From assembly GCA_913057725.1 (NCBI GenBank), contig CAJXOS010000013.1, positions 1-64,000 of the forward strand: 64,000 nt of DNA. The letters are read 5' to 3'. Below the pieces are notes generated by a model, which searched no databases, had not been told where the DNA came from, and worked only from the letters and a program-made list of their open reading frames with translations. Below, one piece after another: positions 45,322 through 54,969 of this stretch (its first letter is position 1; each line of letters begins with the position of its first letter). The position numbers and the translations under genes are program-made. The stretch is from an uncultured Lewinella sp. Lineage in GTDB: Bacteria > Bacteroidota > Bacteroidia > Chitinophagales > Saprospiraceae.

Positions 45322-45490
45322 ACGAGAGGTAAAAATAAGGAATGCTGCACTTTAAGAATGAGAATTGCGTGAGGACATAGTGGTAATAAATTTCCTGGAT
45401 CATCCTAGAGGTGATTAAAGACGGGAGGTACTTAACATTTCCTTATCAGGGCTTAACGCTCCGCTAAGAACATGGAAGTTAATTTGCCCG

Positions 45491-45498
45491 TATTTTTG
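45491..45498 (+). promoter_or_regulatory. -7 promoter box upstream of the small secreted protein gene
   Basis: TATTTTTG matches TAnnTTTG exactly, about 42 bases before the ATG at 45540. No TTTG at the usual spacing is seen. Confidence 0.4.
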
Positions 45499-45539
45499 CA
45501 CAAACTCTATTCATTAAACCTTATATCCATTAAACAGCG

Positions 45540-45986
45540 ATGAAAAAACTATTTCTCCTTCTGGCAGTAGCTGGACTCTTTACTTTCGACCTAAGTGCTC
45601 AGACCGAATACAAAATCGTTACCGTAGTTGAATCTATCGTACCAGGTGGTGTTGGCCGTTCTCGCATCATTGAAGAAAAAGATGAATCTGATGTAGACGC
45701 TGCGACTACCACTCGTACAGATGGTAAGGGGAGCGATCAAAACGAAGTTCGTCGTCGCGATCTTAAGATTGACAGATTTGAGGAAACGAAGCTGCTTAAC
45801 TTCTTTAGTATTGCAGGTATCAACTTTCAGAATGTAGCCTCTAACGATGCGATGATTTCTGAGAAACTGAATCAACTTACTGCCGAAGGTTGGGAACTCG
45901 CCTTTGTAACTAGTGGCGTAGAAAGCTCTGCCGGAGGTGATGACGGCGAGGGTATCTTTATTACTCGCTTTGTGTTCAAACGCTAG
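45540..45986 (+). CDS. Small secreted protein, DUF4177-like C-terminus
   Basis: 148 residues: signal peptide ending DLSAQ, a charged, probably flexible middle, and a C-terminal part (LNQLTAEGWELAFVTSG ... FITRFVFKR) like the DUF4177 fold. No catalytic motif. Function unknown; predicted periplasmic. A long hairpin terminator follows it. Confidence 0.72.
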   Translation: MKKLFLLLAVAGLFTFDLSAQTEYKIVTVVESIVPGGVGRSRIIEEKDESDVDAATTTRTDGKGSDQNEVRRRDLKIDRFEETKLLNFFSIAGINFQNVASNDAMISEKLNQLTAEGWELAFVTSGVESSAGGDDGEGIFITRFVFKR

Positions 45987-46012
45987 CCAAGAGCAAGCAT
46001 TCACCTACAAGC

Positions 46013-46050
46013 AATAAGCCCACGACTGCTCAGCAGTGCGTGGGCTTATT
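46013..46050. terminator. Long bidirectional terminator-like hairpin
   Basis: AATAAGCCCACG then ACTG (46013-46028) pairs with CAGT then CGTGGGCTTATT (46034-46050) with a single bulged G. T-rich ends are present on both strands, between convergent genes. Confidence 0.8.
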
Positions 46051-46070
46051 CCGTTTATAGAGGATGGAAG

Positions 46071-46089
46071 GGTAGGAGCGTGTCCTACC
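46071..46089. terminator. Short perfect hairpin downstream of the 72-residue membrane protein gene
   Basis: GGTAGGA at 46071-46077 pairs perfectly with TCCTACC at 46083-46089. No clear T-tract on the minus strand, so the terminator role is uncertain. Confidence 0.35.
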
Positions 46090-46110
46090 ACAAACAGTAT
46101 TCTCTTAAAA

Positions 46111-46329
46111 TTAAGCTGCGGTTGACTTTTGATCAAGCTGGCGAGCTACCGAAGTCTGTACTTCCTTTGATTCTCTCTTGAGGCCAACACCTAACATGAT
46201 AGATAAGAAGATAGGTAGGCCTAGAACGGTCAGCCAAACTTGGCCTGTAAATACGCCTACGATGATTACTGCCATCATGAGGAAGAAACGAAGGATGATA
46301 GTTGCTATGCCGATGCTGAAAAATTCCAT
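46111..46329 (-). CDS. Small two-helix membrane protein
   Basis: 72 residues with two hydrophobic helices (about 5-30 and 32-49) separated by a short turn, then a charged C-terminal tail. The frame has a good ATG, and an exact TAnnTTTG box lies about 40 bases upstream. No family is recognised. A real gene is likely from the regular membrane-protein pattern and the promoter match. Confidence 0.62.
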   Translation of the reverse strand: MEFFSIGIATIILRFFLMMAVIIVGVFTGQVWLTVLGLPIFLSIMLGVGLKRESKEVQTSVARQLDQKSTAA

Positions 46330-46365
46330 AATAGCCTGTTTTATTATTCGTAATGGATGATGTTA

Positions 46366-46373
46366 CAAAATTA
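46366..46373 (-). promoter_or_regulatory. -7 promoter box for the small membrane protein gene
   Basis: On the minus strand TAATTTTG matches TAnnTTTG, 37 bases before the ATG at 46329. No matching upstream TTTG element. Confidence 0.4.
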
Positions 46374-46393
46374 TACGTCCATCCAGACGGCAT

Positions 46394-46773
46394 AGCTGAG
46401 ACCTGTCAACGTCCTTGGTGATTTTGGTCACTAAACGTCAAGCCCTGAATTTTCTACCATTTCCTTGCTGATTTTCACTAAATTAGCCGAAATTTGTTCC
46501 TGTCCCAAGCTTCGTTTAGAAGCAGGGTACACTTGAGTATAAACCGATTTAATCCCATGAACTACACGCAAAACGTCCATCCCGATGGTACCCTATTTCT
46601 TTGTGTCCACCGTAATTTCGGTAGCTTTTACCCTTCTCGGAAAGAATCTCCTCAAAAGCAATTTATCAACCTGATTTACTGTTAATGCCGCTCAGACAGC
46701 CACGTGTTGTCGATAGAAGCCGTATGAGACTTCTCCATTGTCATTAACCCGAAATTGACCAAAAAGCTGCTTT
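46394..46773. other. 380-base gene-free region upstream of the giant adhesin
   Basis: No protein-like frame; a 63-codon plus-strand frame (46494-46685) shows no family features. A 5-base hairpin (GCTTC/GAAGC near 46508-46522) is the only local structure. No exact TAnnTTTG box is found, so the adhesin promoter is not identified. Confidence 0.4.
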
Positions 46774-49700
46774 ATGGCGCAACGATATACTGCAATTGCC
46801 TTATTCTCTGCCCTCTGTCTTTTGCTGCTCTCTGCGTTTACTAGCCCGCATCATGCCTCGTCGGCAGAACGACCTGCGATGCCGGTATTTGTAGACATTC
46901 CACCTGCAGACACAACTGTAGATTGCGTAGAAGACGTACCGGCTCCGATTGACCTCACTGCCAACGATGGTATGGGGGGAGCTGATTTTGAAGTAAGTCC
47001 GGTAGATACTCCCGATGCCAGCATGATTGATCCTTGTGCTGGAGGAGTAATTGTCCGTTCCTGGACCGCAACAGTCGGCATGGAGTCGACAACGGTTTCC
47101 CAGAACATTACGGTCTTGCCAGACGGTAGTGCACCAAGCGTTAATCTGCCTATCATAAATGATACGGTAGCTTGTGAGTTGGCCCTGCCCTCTGCACCTA
47201 ATAATCCTGATCGCTACGATGTTTGGATTAGCTCATTACGGGTAGCCGTAAGCACCAATGCGATGGATAACTGTGATGGACCAATCACTATTACCGACGA
47301 TGGCGGAACAACCTTTGAGGAAGAATGCGATACCCGCATGGTCACTTTTATGCTGAGTGATCAGTGTGGTAATATGAGCCAATTCATGGCTAGTTACACT
47401 ACAATTGATACTATTGCACCAGTACTAATTGACGTGCCGCCAAATGATACGCTGAGCTGTACGGAGATTGTTCCTGACCCGCCAGTGGTGACAGTTGTTG
47501 ATAATTGTACACCTGACTTAGTGCCTATTCTTGTGACTAATTCAAGTCAGCAAATGGATGGTACCTGTCAGGAATACGAGTACAATATCCTACGGACTTG
47601 GGTAGTAAGTGACTCTTGTGGCAATACAACCACAGCTACCCAGTTAATCCGAGTACTAGATGAAGAGCCACCAACCTTTACGGCTCCGCCCGACATAACT
47701 ATTTCCTGTACCACGGACCCACTAGATCTTACGGTTACAGGAGATGTGACAGACGCCATGGATAACTGTTCTACCGATGTAGATGTACAGTTCACGGATC
47801 AAGTAAATCCTGGTATTTGTGACGACGAAGCAACGATTATCCGCCTGTGGCGAGCGACTGATGTGTGTGGTAATGTAGCGGGTAAAATACAAGTGATTAA
47901 CGTCGCTGATCTGCAGAGCCCATCCTTTAATGTGCCGCCCGATATTACGGTAGATTGTAGTCAGGCCGATGATTTAATGGTAACTGGAGTACCGACTAAC
48001 GTAACGGATGATTGTGACCCAGATCCGGATGTCGACTTTACGGATGATATTTTCCCTGGAAGTTGTGAAAATGAATATTTGGTTCGCCGGACCTGGCGCG
48101 TTACTGACCGCTGTGGACAATTCGCAGAGATCTTCCAGGAGATTACGGTAGTAGATCAGGAAGCTCCATCCTTCGTCACGGAACCACAAGACTTACTGAT
48201 ATTCTGTGCAGTGGAAACCGAGGCAGAGCTTGTTTTCACAGATTGGCTAGACCAACGCGGAAACGGTATCGCTACGGATAATTGTACGGCTGAAGGCGAC
48301 ATCACCTGGTACATGTACAACAGTGGTACAACGGATGAACCTAGCTTGGAATTGGTGGCTTGCCCTACCGGACCTGATCAGATTGTACAGCGACAGGATA
48401 TTGACTTTATTATCGAGGATGAGTGTGGTTTAAGAGATACCGTCACGGCATCTTTCACCGTTTTGGATCAGCTTCCTCCGACTATTGAGGAATGCTCTGA
48501 AGATATTGTTGTAGAAACCAACCCTGGTACTTGTGAGGGTGATGCAACTTTAGAGCCACCGGTGATTACGGACGAATGTTCATTGAGCTCGGCTATGTTG
48601 GTGCTCACGGACAATGCTACCCTTACTTCACAGGCCATGCCTGGGCAAGAGGGGGAAGTAGCCGTAGACCCTGTTGACCTTAGCTTGGTTATTGCGAATC
48701 CACTACCCATTAATGCAAATGGTGGCGGAGATCTAATTATCACTTTGGAATCTGTAGATGGGGAATCACCTGATGAATTCTTCCGAGTGTTTGGAGAAGA
48801 TGGTACACTATTAGGCCAAACTAATCCAACCGACATGCCATGTGGCGATGGTACTACGACTTTCCCATTGTTAAGTTCGCAGATTAATGCCTGGGCTGCA
48901 GATGGTGTCATTGAAGTACGCTTGGAGCCAAATATCCCAGACGGTCAACCTGAGCGTTTCGCGATCAACGCTAACTGTCCGAATCCAAGCATCGTGACTG
49001 CTGACCTGTCCTTCACGATTAATGAACTGCGAAATATTGTATTCCAATATAGTATCAATAACGGAAGCCGCATTACAGTTGACCCTATCGCTCCGGTGGA
49101 CGTTACGCTGAATCAAGGTGACCACCTTATTCGCTACTACGCTACCGACTGTGCAGGCAATGTGGACTCTTGTGATTTCAACGTATCGGTAATCGATCGT
49201 GAGGCGCCGGAGCTAATTTGCCCAATGCCTATAACGGTTGCTGTTGATGCTGATTCTTGTCAAAAGACTTTGACGCTGCCAGTGCCTGTAAGTGCAACGG
49301 ATAACTGTGAAGTATACACTGGTTACCAGCGCACTTTACCTGCTACTTTAGGTGAGGCTTACTTGCAGTTCTTCCTCGACCCGAACTTGAATGATTACCT
49401 CCCGGCGGGCCGCACCTTGACCTTTGATGACGTTCAGGCGAATGCCTACAGTGATGTAGAGGTGACGATTGATCTCCAAGGAGACTTTAATACCAATGGG
49501 GCATTTGTGACTATCCTCGGGGACGATGGCAGTACATTGCTTACCACCTCGGTGGGAATAGCGGATTGTGCGAACCCCGGACAGGTTTCGGTAATGATTC
49601 CAGTAGCCACATTTAATACTTGGGCTGCAGACGGAATCGTGAATCTAGAGATTGTGCCAAACGATATTACGGTGCCACCAGGCGTACTTGGAGACGGTAT

Positions 49701-52700
49701 TAACCCTTGTGATCCGATGCGAGTACAAATGGACGGCGATGTGGACAGTATTAGCTACATCACGGCCACGATTGCTTACGACAACTTGGTAACTGGTTAT
49801 TTCGCTACGGGTGAATCACCTTTAGCACCTGCGACATTGCCAGCACCTTCTGGTCAAGTTACTGCTACCTTCGCAGTGGGAGAAACAGAAGTTTTCTACC
49901 ATATTGAAGATCTAGCGGGCAACGCAGATACTTGTTCCTTCCTAGTGACGGTAGAGGATATTACGCCGCCAACCGTTCTGTGTCAACCAACCAACCTGTT
50001 TATCAACCCTTCAGGCCTACAGGTGGAAGTAGTCAATGCTGATGATGTGGACAACGGTAGTTTTGATAACTGCGGTGTCATTGATAGTCTCTGGCTCACA
50101 CCGAATGTCTTCACCTGTGATCAGATTGGCGAAGTGATCGATGTGACCTTGAGCGCCATTGATGAATCAGGGAACATTGGCACCTGTGAAACAATCGTCG
50201 GTATTGCACCGGATGGTCCTCAGCCAACGGCAAACTCCGGCCTATGTGGTGGTGATACTTTGTTCTTGGCGGCTAACCCTCCAGGGCCGAATCCAGGTGT
50301 ATATACCTACCAATGGTTTGACCCTGATGATGTACCACTATCTACCGAGCAAGATGTAATGATCATTGGTATTGATGCCGATGACGAAGGCCCATACCGA
50401 GTGGTAATTACTGGTCTGACAGGCTGTACTGCCGAAGGAATTGTAAATGTGAGTATTGAGGAGTTACCACTGACCCCCGAACTCCAGATTGTCAGTAGTA
50501 TTTGTACCGATGAGGATATTCTTTTACAGACGCCTCAAGTCCCTGCTGGTAGTAATGTCCAATTCTACTGGTATGAAGGAGTGGCCCCTAATGGAACACT
50601 CCTGGGATCGAGTACGGAGCCTATGTTTAACGTACCCGGGCCGCATGCTGCTGGTATGCGACAATTCTACATGGAAGTGGAAGCCAATGGCTGTCTTTCG
50701 GCGCCATCAGGCATGCAATCAATAGAAATATTCGAAAAGCCACTGGCGGTAGTCACTTTCGCAGACACCTTGGTCTGTGCTGGTGAAGTCATCGCTCTAG
50801 GGGTGAATCCACAAGCTGGTGTAGAGTACATCTGGACTGGGCCAAATGGTTACAGTGCTGGCGTTCAATTCCCAGATACGGAACCATTAACGGCTTCCTT
50901 CGCTGGTTACTATTATGTGGAATTAAATAGAGGTCTGTGTGTATCGGATCCTGACTCCATTCTGGTTACAGTTAAGCCACGGCCGGAGCAACCAGACCTA
51001 GGTAGCAACTCTCCAGTTTGTGAAGGGGAGGACCTGATCCTTCAAACGACTTTCACTGGAGCAAGCAGCTATTTATGGCAGCGTCAAAATGATCTGCCAA
51101 TTACAACTTCGATTCCGTCGCTTACCATTTCTGATGTTGGCTCTGATGCACAAGGGATTTGGGAGCTAACGGTTATTTTAAATGGTTGTGAATCTCCAGT
51201 TTCCGAATCCATTGGAGTGGTTATTAATCCAAGGCCAGAGGCTTCTGCATCATCTGATCCAGAACCTGCTTGTCAAGGAGATGATGTCACTTTGAACGGC
51301 TTTAGTACAGTGGCGGGTTCTTCCTTCAGCTGGACAGGGCCAAGTGATTACAGCCGAAATATTCAGAACCCAATAATCAGTAACATCACACAGTCTCGTG
51401 CTGGTACTTATAACCTTACAGTAACAACTGGTGCAGGTTGTGTAGACAGTACTTCGATTGATGTAACGGTGTTGGATAATGTTAGCATTACCGGTATTAG
51501 TGATAACGCTTTAGGGTGTATTGAAGAAGGCTTCTTCCTGGAAGTTACTGCCGCTGTTTTACCAGCGGATGCTACTGGCTTGAGTTATCACTGGTCAGTG
51601 CCTGGTGAGCCAAATGTTATTATCACTTCAGAACCCGTATATGAAAGACCTAATGCTACTTCAGCAAATGAGGGCATTTACACTTTAGAGGTCTTCACTG
51701 CGGAAGGGTGTTCCTCTGGAACGAGCAATATAACGGTAGAACTGAATTTCATTCCGCCAGTACCAACTCGTCCGATGACTATATCTGGTCGAACGAGTTT
51801 CTGTGAAGGTGAATCTATGACGATAGCTACGGAGCCAGTGTCTGGCGCTGATGTAGAGTACTTATGGAATACGCCGTTCGGAAATAACATATCAACGGGT
51901 AGCCAAAACATGCTCTTCGTACCGAATATGGACGTTGGGGATGCCGGTGAATACGAAGTATATGTGATACGTGATGGATGTGCTAGTGGCGAATCGCTGA
52001 TGCGGATTATTACCATCAATCCGATCCCCAACGTGGTATTGACCAGTAATTCACCAGTTTGTGAAGGAGATCAGATATCGCTGCAGGCTACCTTCTATCC
52101 GACTGGTACTTACAGTTGGAGTGGACCGGATGGCTTCGGAAACGGCATCAATGTTCACAACCCAGTGATCAATAATGCGGTGCTTACAGAGGCTGGAACT
52201 TACCGAGTGGCAGTAGAAGTGGAGGGCTGTTTGTCTGATACGATTACGACCATGGTGGAAGTTCGGGAGCGGCCTCAAGTACCTATGATAAGTCATGAAG
52301 CCCCGATCTGTTTGGATGATCCAGATGCGGTACTGGTTTTGGATATTGATACCCTCTCTGCGGTGCCAGGTGCTATGTATACTTGGTCAACGAACAGTGG
52401 CTCGACTATTATTGGAGGGCCAGCTGCCGATTTACGCTTAGAGCTAATCGACTTCACAGAATTTGAAGACAGTGGTGTGTTCCAAATCTTTGCGCAAGCA
52501 GAGGTGGATGGATGTACTTCTGCCTTGTCGGATCCAACGCTGGTTCAGTTTGATACCATTCCGATAAACATCGCTTTCGCGGGAATAGACACTACTGTTT
52601 GTTCTGGAGAATTTGTCCTCATGGGCGCCACGCCAACTATTGGTACCGGCCTGTGGCGACTAGTAGGTGCTACCGATCCGGAAGGCGTCGCTATCGCTAA

Positions 52701-53895
52701 CCCTGATGATGCGAATTCTATCGTTAGTGGCCTTACCTCAGTTGGTGCTCCATATACCTTTAGCTGGACGCTAACGAATGGCGCATGCCGCAATTATTCT
52801 GCCGATTCGGTGAGTCTAGAAGTCATTAATGCAGAGCAATCGGATGCAGGCCCCAACGTCTTAGTTTGTGAAGATGAAATCATCATCCTTGAGGCAGTAC
52901 CACCTGGACCAGATTGTACCGGAATTTGGGTGCAAGACCCAATTCAGGAAGGACTAGGTGTTGTCATTGTAGAACCAGAAAATCCGAATACGGAAATCAT
53001 TGGTGTCGCTCCAGATAATGTCTACTTCTTCACTTGGCAAGTAGATTGTGTATGTGGAATGACGGAGGATATGACGATCGTCAATATTAGTGACCCAACA
53101 GTCAATGCTGGTCCGGATATTATTGTTTGTGAAGACTTGAATGAAGTGACCCTGCAAGGTGAGGAGCCTACCTTGGGTAGTACCATTCGTTGGTACTCAC
53201 CAGATCCTGATCTAGTGTTTTCTGATGAGACCTCAGCGACACCAGTTGTTAGTAACCTGAAAGTAGGAGATAACTTGTGCATCGTGGAGGTTGACGAAGG
53301 ATTCTGTGGCGAAGCTTCACGGGATACGGCTATTGTGACTTATAAGTTGCCACCGCAGTTGGTAGACGATATTGTCAGTGTTGGTTTTGGTGAAACAGTA
53401 GATGCATTACCATTGGCCAACGACATGGTGCCAGAGGGTACAGAAGTAGCAATTGCTAGTGGTCCTAGCGAAGGAGTCGCTTCTGTGACAGGGCCAACGG
53501 TCATCCAGTACACTGCCCCAGCAAACTTTGTAGGTACAGATCAAATTATATACGAAGCTATAAGCGAAGGCTGTGTTACGGCCACTGCCGTACTCGACCT
53601 CATTGTCGGTGAAGGCGCCGCTTGTAAAGTACCGTCGATTTTCACCCCTAACGGAGATGATTATAATGACAATTTTGTCATTCCTTGCCTTCTGGATAAG
53701 GAGTTGTACCCCAATAGTCAGGTCATTATTTTCAATCGTTGGGGAGATGAGGTCTATCGATCGGGTCAACCTTACGCAAGTGATTGGAACGGTACCTATG
53801 ATGGAGAAGACTTACCGGTCGATACCTATTTCTACGTAGTAGATCTTGGTAATGGAACGGATCCTTTGACCGGATATGTAATGATTCAACGATAA
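46774..53895 (+). CDS. Giant HYR/Ig-like surface adhesin with CHU_C-type T9SS tail
   Basis: 2373 residues with a signal peptide (residues 1 to about 32). Residues about 40-1150 are tandem HYR-like Cys-paired beta-sandwich repeats (recurring APxF/VxxPPxDxTxxC ... DNC ... CG), interrupted by two similar longer inserts. Residues about 1150-2200 are Ig/PKD-like repeats with SxxCxGxxxxL and YxWxxP motifs. A cadherin-like domain precedes the C-terminal ~90 residues (CKVPSIFTPNGDDYNDNF to the end), the gliding-motility CHU_C or type B T9SS tail. Such proteins (SprB-like) are exported by T9SS with a dedicated SprF-like partner, encoded by the next gene, 42 bases downstream. Role: surface adhesion or gliding. 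Confidence 0.9.
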   Translation: MAQRYTAIALFSALCLLLLSAFTSPHHASSAERPAMPVFVDIPPADTTVDCVEDVPAPIDLTANDGMGGADFEVSPVDTPDASMIDPCAGGVIVRSWTATVGMESTTVSQNITVLPDGSAPSVNLPIINDTVACELALPSAPNNPDRYDVWISSLRVAVSTNAMDNCDGPITITDDGGTTFEEECDTRMVTFMLSDQCGNMSQFMASYTTIDTIAPVLIDVPPNDTLSCTEIVPDPPVVTVVDNCTPDLVPILVTNSSQQMDGTCQEYEYNILRTWVVSDSCGNTTTATQLIRVLDEEPPTFTAPPDITISCTTDPLDLTVTGDVTDAMDNCSTDVDVQFTDQVNPGICDDEATIIRLWRATDVCGNVAGKIQVINVADLQSPSFNVPPDITVDCSQADDLMVTGVPTNVTDDCDPDPDVDFTDDIFPGSCENEYLVRRTWRVTDRCGQFAEIFQEITVVDQEAPSFVTEPQDLLIFCAVETEAELVFTDWLDQRGNGIATDNCTAEGDITWYMYNSGTTDEPSLELVACPTGPDQIVQRQDIDFIIEDECGLRDTVTASFTVLDQLPPTIEECSEDIVVETNPGTCEGDATLEPPVITDECSLSSAMLVLTDNATLTSQAMPGQEGEVAVDPVDLSLVIANPLPINANGGGDLIITLESVDGESPDEFFRVFGEDGTLLGQTNPTDMPCGDGTTTFPLLSSQINAWAADGVIEVRLEPNIPDGQPERFAINANCPNPSIVTADLSFTINELRNIVFQYSINNGSRITVDPIAPVDVTLNQGDHLIRYYATDCAGNVDSCDFNVSVIDREAPELICPMPITVAVDADSCQKTLTLPVPVSATDNCEVYTGYQRTLPATLGEAYLQFFLDPNLNDYLPAGRTLTFDDVQANAYSDVEVTIDLQGDFNTNGAFVTILGDDGSTLLTTSVGIADCANPGQVSVMIPVATFNTWAADGIVNLEIVPNDITVPPGVLGDGINPCDPMRVQMDGDVDSISYITATIAYDNLVTGYFATGESPLAPATLPAPSGQVTATFAVGETEVFYHIEDLAGNADTCSFLVTVEDITPPTVLCQPTNLFINPSGLQVEVVNADDVDNGSFDNCGVIDSLWLTPNVFTCDQIGEVIDVTLSAIDESGNIGTCETIVGIAPDGPQPTANSGLCGGDTLFLAANPPGPNPGVYTYQWFDPDDVPLSTEQDVMIIGIDADDEGPYRVVITGLTGCTAEGIVNVSIEELPLTPELQIVSSICTDEDILLQTPQVPAGSNVQFYWYEGVAPNGTLLGSSTEPMFNVPGPHAAGMRQFYMEVEANGCLSAPSGMQSIEIFEKPLAVVTFADTLVCAGEVIALGVNPQAGVEYIWTGPNGYSAGVQFPDTEPLTASFAGYYYVELNRGLCVSDPDSILVTVKPRPEQPDLGSNSPVCEGEDLILQTTFTGASSYLWQRQNDLPITTSIPSLTISDVGSDAQGIWELTVILNGCESPVSESIGVVINPRPEASASSDPEPACQGDDVTLNGFSTVAGSSFSWTGPSDYSRNIQNPIISNITQSRAGTYNLTVTTGAGCVDSTSIDVTVLDNVSITGISDNALGCIEEGFFLEVTAAVLPADATGLSYHWSVPGEPNVIITSEPVYERPNATSANEGIYTLEVFTAEGCSSGTSNITVELNFIPPVPTRPMTISGRTSFCEGESMTIATEPVSGADVEYLWNTPFGNNISTGSQNMLFVPNMDVGDAGEYEVYVIRDGCASGESLMRIITINPIPNVVLTSNSPVCEGDQISLQATFYPTGTYSWSGPDGFGNGINVHNPVINNAVLTEAGTYRVAVEVEGCLSDTITTMVEVRERPQVPMISHEAPICLDDPDAVLVLDIDTLSAVPGAMYTWSTNSGSTIIGGPAADLRLELIDFTEFEDSGVFQIFAQAEVDGCTSALSDPTLVQFDTIPINIAFAGIDTTVCSGEFVLMGATPTIGTGLWRLVGATDPEGVAIANPDDANSIVSGLTSVGAPYTFSWTLTNGACRNYSADSVSLEVINAEQSDAGPNVLVCEDEIIILEAVPPGPDCTGIWVQDPIQEGLGVVIVEPENPNTEIIGVAPDNVYFFTWQVDCVCGMTEDMTIVNISDPTVNAGPDIIVCEDLNEVTLQGEEPTLGSTIRWYSPDPDLVFSDETSATPVVSNLKVGDNLCIVEVDEGFCGEASRDTAIVTYKLPPQLVDDIVSVGFGETVDALPLANDMVPEGTEVAIASGPSEGVASVTGPTVIQYTAPANFVGTDQIIYEAISEGCVTATAVLDLIVGEGAACKVPSIFTPNGDDYNDNFVIPCLLDKELYPNSQVIIFNRWGDEVYRSGQPYASDWNGTYDGEDLPVDTYFYVVDLGNGTDPLTGYVMIQR

Positions 53896-53937
53896 AAACC
53901 TGCTGCCCAGAGCAGACATGAACCAAAAACTAAAGAA

Positions 53938-54894
53938 ATGCGCAAGCTGATATTACTTTGCTTTCTGTTCTTCTCGGCTGCCGTAATTATACAGGCACAG
54001 CAGGACGAACAATTTACTCAGTTTATGTACCATAAGCTGGGCTTTAACCCCGCTTATGCTGGCATGCAGGAGACACCCACTTTTACGGCGCTGGTGCGTC
54101 AACAGTGGATTGGGTTAGAAGGGGCACCAGAATCGCAGCTCCTAACTTTTAACATGCCACTGACGGCTTCTGGCATTGGTCTTGGAGCTAATATTTCTCG
54201 CCACAGTATTGGTGCCACTGAGCGTTATACTGCGGATGTTTCCTATTGCTATCGCTTCAATCTTGGACGTGGAGGCCGTATGGGTATTGGGCTTTCTTCA
54301 TCTGTACGGATGTTGCGGATCAACTTTGCGGAAACGGAATCGACACAGCCAATTGAAGGAGATCCTGCTATTCCGGTAGGTCTACAAAGCAAGATGGTAC
54401 CTAATTTTGGTGCAGGTATATACTACAGTAATCAAACCTTCTACTTGGGCCTCAGTGCACCTCGTTTGCTGACCAATAATATTGATTTTGCCGATGAGGG
54501 GACTATTGTTTCTAGAGAGGTTCCTCACTACTATTTGATGGGGGGAGTTTTAGTGCGTTTAGGCGAAAAAGTACAAATGCAACCCCAGGCAATATTAAAG
54601 TATGTAGAGGGTGCACCATTTGACGGTGACGTTAATTTAAACTTTATTTTTAGTGAAACCGTATATACTGGTGTATCTTACCGCTTGGGTGGATCCAGCA
54701 GAAGCGGTATTGGAGAGGCTGGATCAATCCTATTGGGCATGCAGTTCAGTGACCAATTTATGTTTGGCCTGGCTTACGATGTCACCTTCTCAGAACTAAG
54801 GTCTTATTCCAGCGGTTCTATGGAGGCAGTTGTCCGATATGGAATAGGTGGACGATCACGTGGTGATGAAATCCTTAGTCCACGCTTCTTTTAA
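53938..54894 (+). CDS. PorP/SprF family type IX secretion outer-membrane protein
   Basis: 318 residues: signal peptide ending IIQAQ, then the family signature near the mature N-terminus (QDEQFTQFMYHKLGFNPAYAGMQETP) and repeated beta-barrel strands (RQQWIGLEGAPESQLLTF, RYTADVSYCYRF, GLSSSVRML). SprF-like proteins bind type B tails on the periplasmic side and help deliver the cargo to the surface. Directly downstream of the giant adhesin, the expected arrangement for a cargo-partner pair. Confidence 0.93.
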   Translation: MRKLILLCFLFFSAAVIIQAQQDEQFTQFMYHKLGFNPAYAGMQETPTFTALVRQQWIGLEGAPESQLLTFNMPLTASGIGLGANISRHSIGATERYTADVSYCYRFNLGRGGRMGIGLSSSVRMLRINFAETESTQPIEGDPAIPVGLQSKMVPNFGAGIYYSNQTFYLGLSAPRLLTNNIDFADEGTIVSREVPHYYLMGGVLVRLGEKVQMQPQAILKYVEGAPFDGDVNLNFIFSETVYTGVSYRLGGSSRSGIGEAGSILLGMQFSDQFMFGLAYDVTFSELRSYSSGSMEAVVRYGIGGRSRGDEILSPRFF

Positions 54895-54969
54895 TTTCTC
54901 TATGAGCAGCCAAAAAACGGTATTTTTGCCACAGCCACTACGGCTGTCTAAACCGCATTTAAGAATAGC

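Noticed and set aside
46494-46685. 63-codon frame upstream of the giant adhesin
   Set aside because: No signal peptide or conserved pattern; it lies in the untranslated region.
48468-48911. 147-codon minus-strand frame inside the giant adhesin gene
   Set aside because: Antisense shadow; Ser/Thr/Pro-rich low-complexity product.
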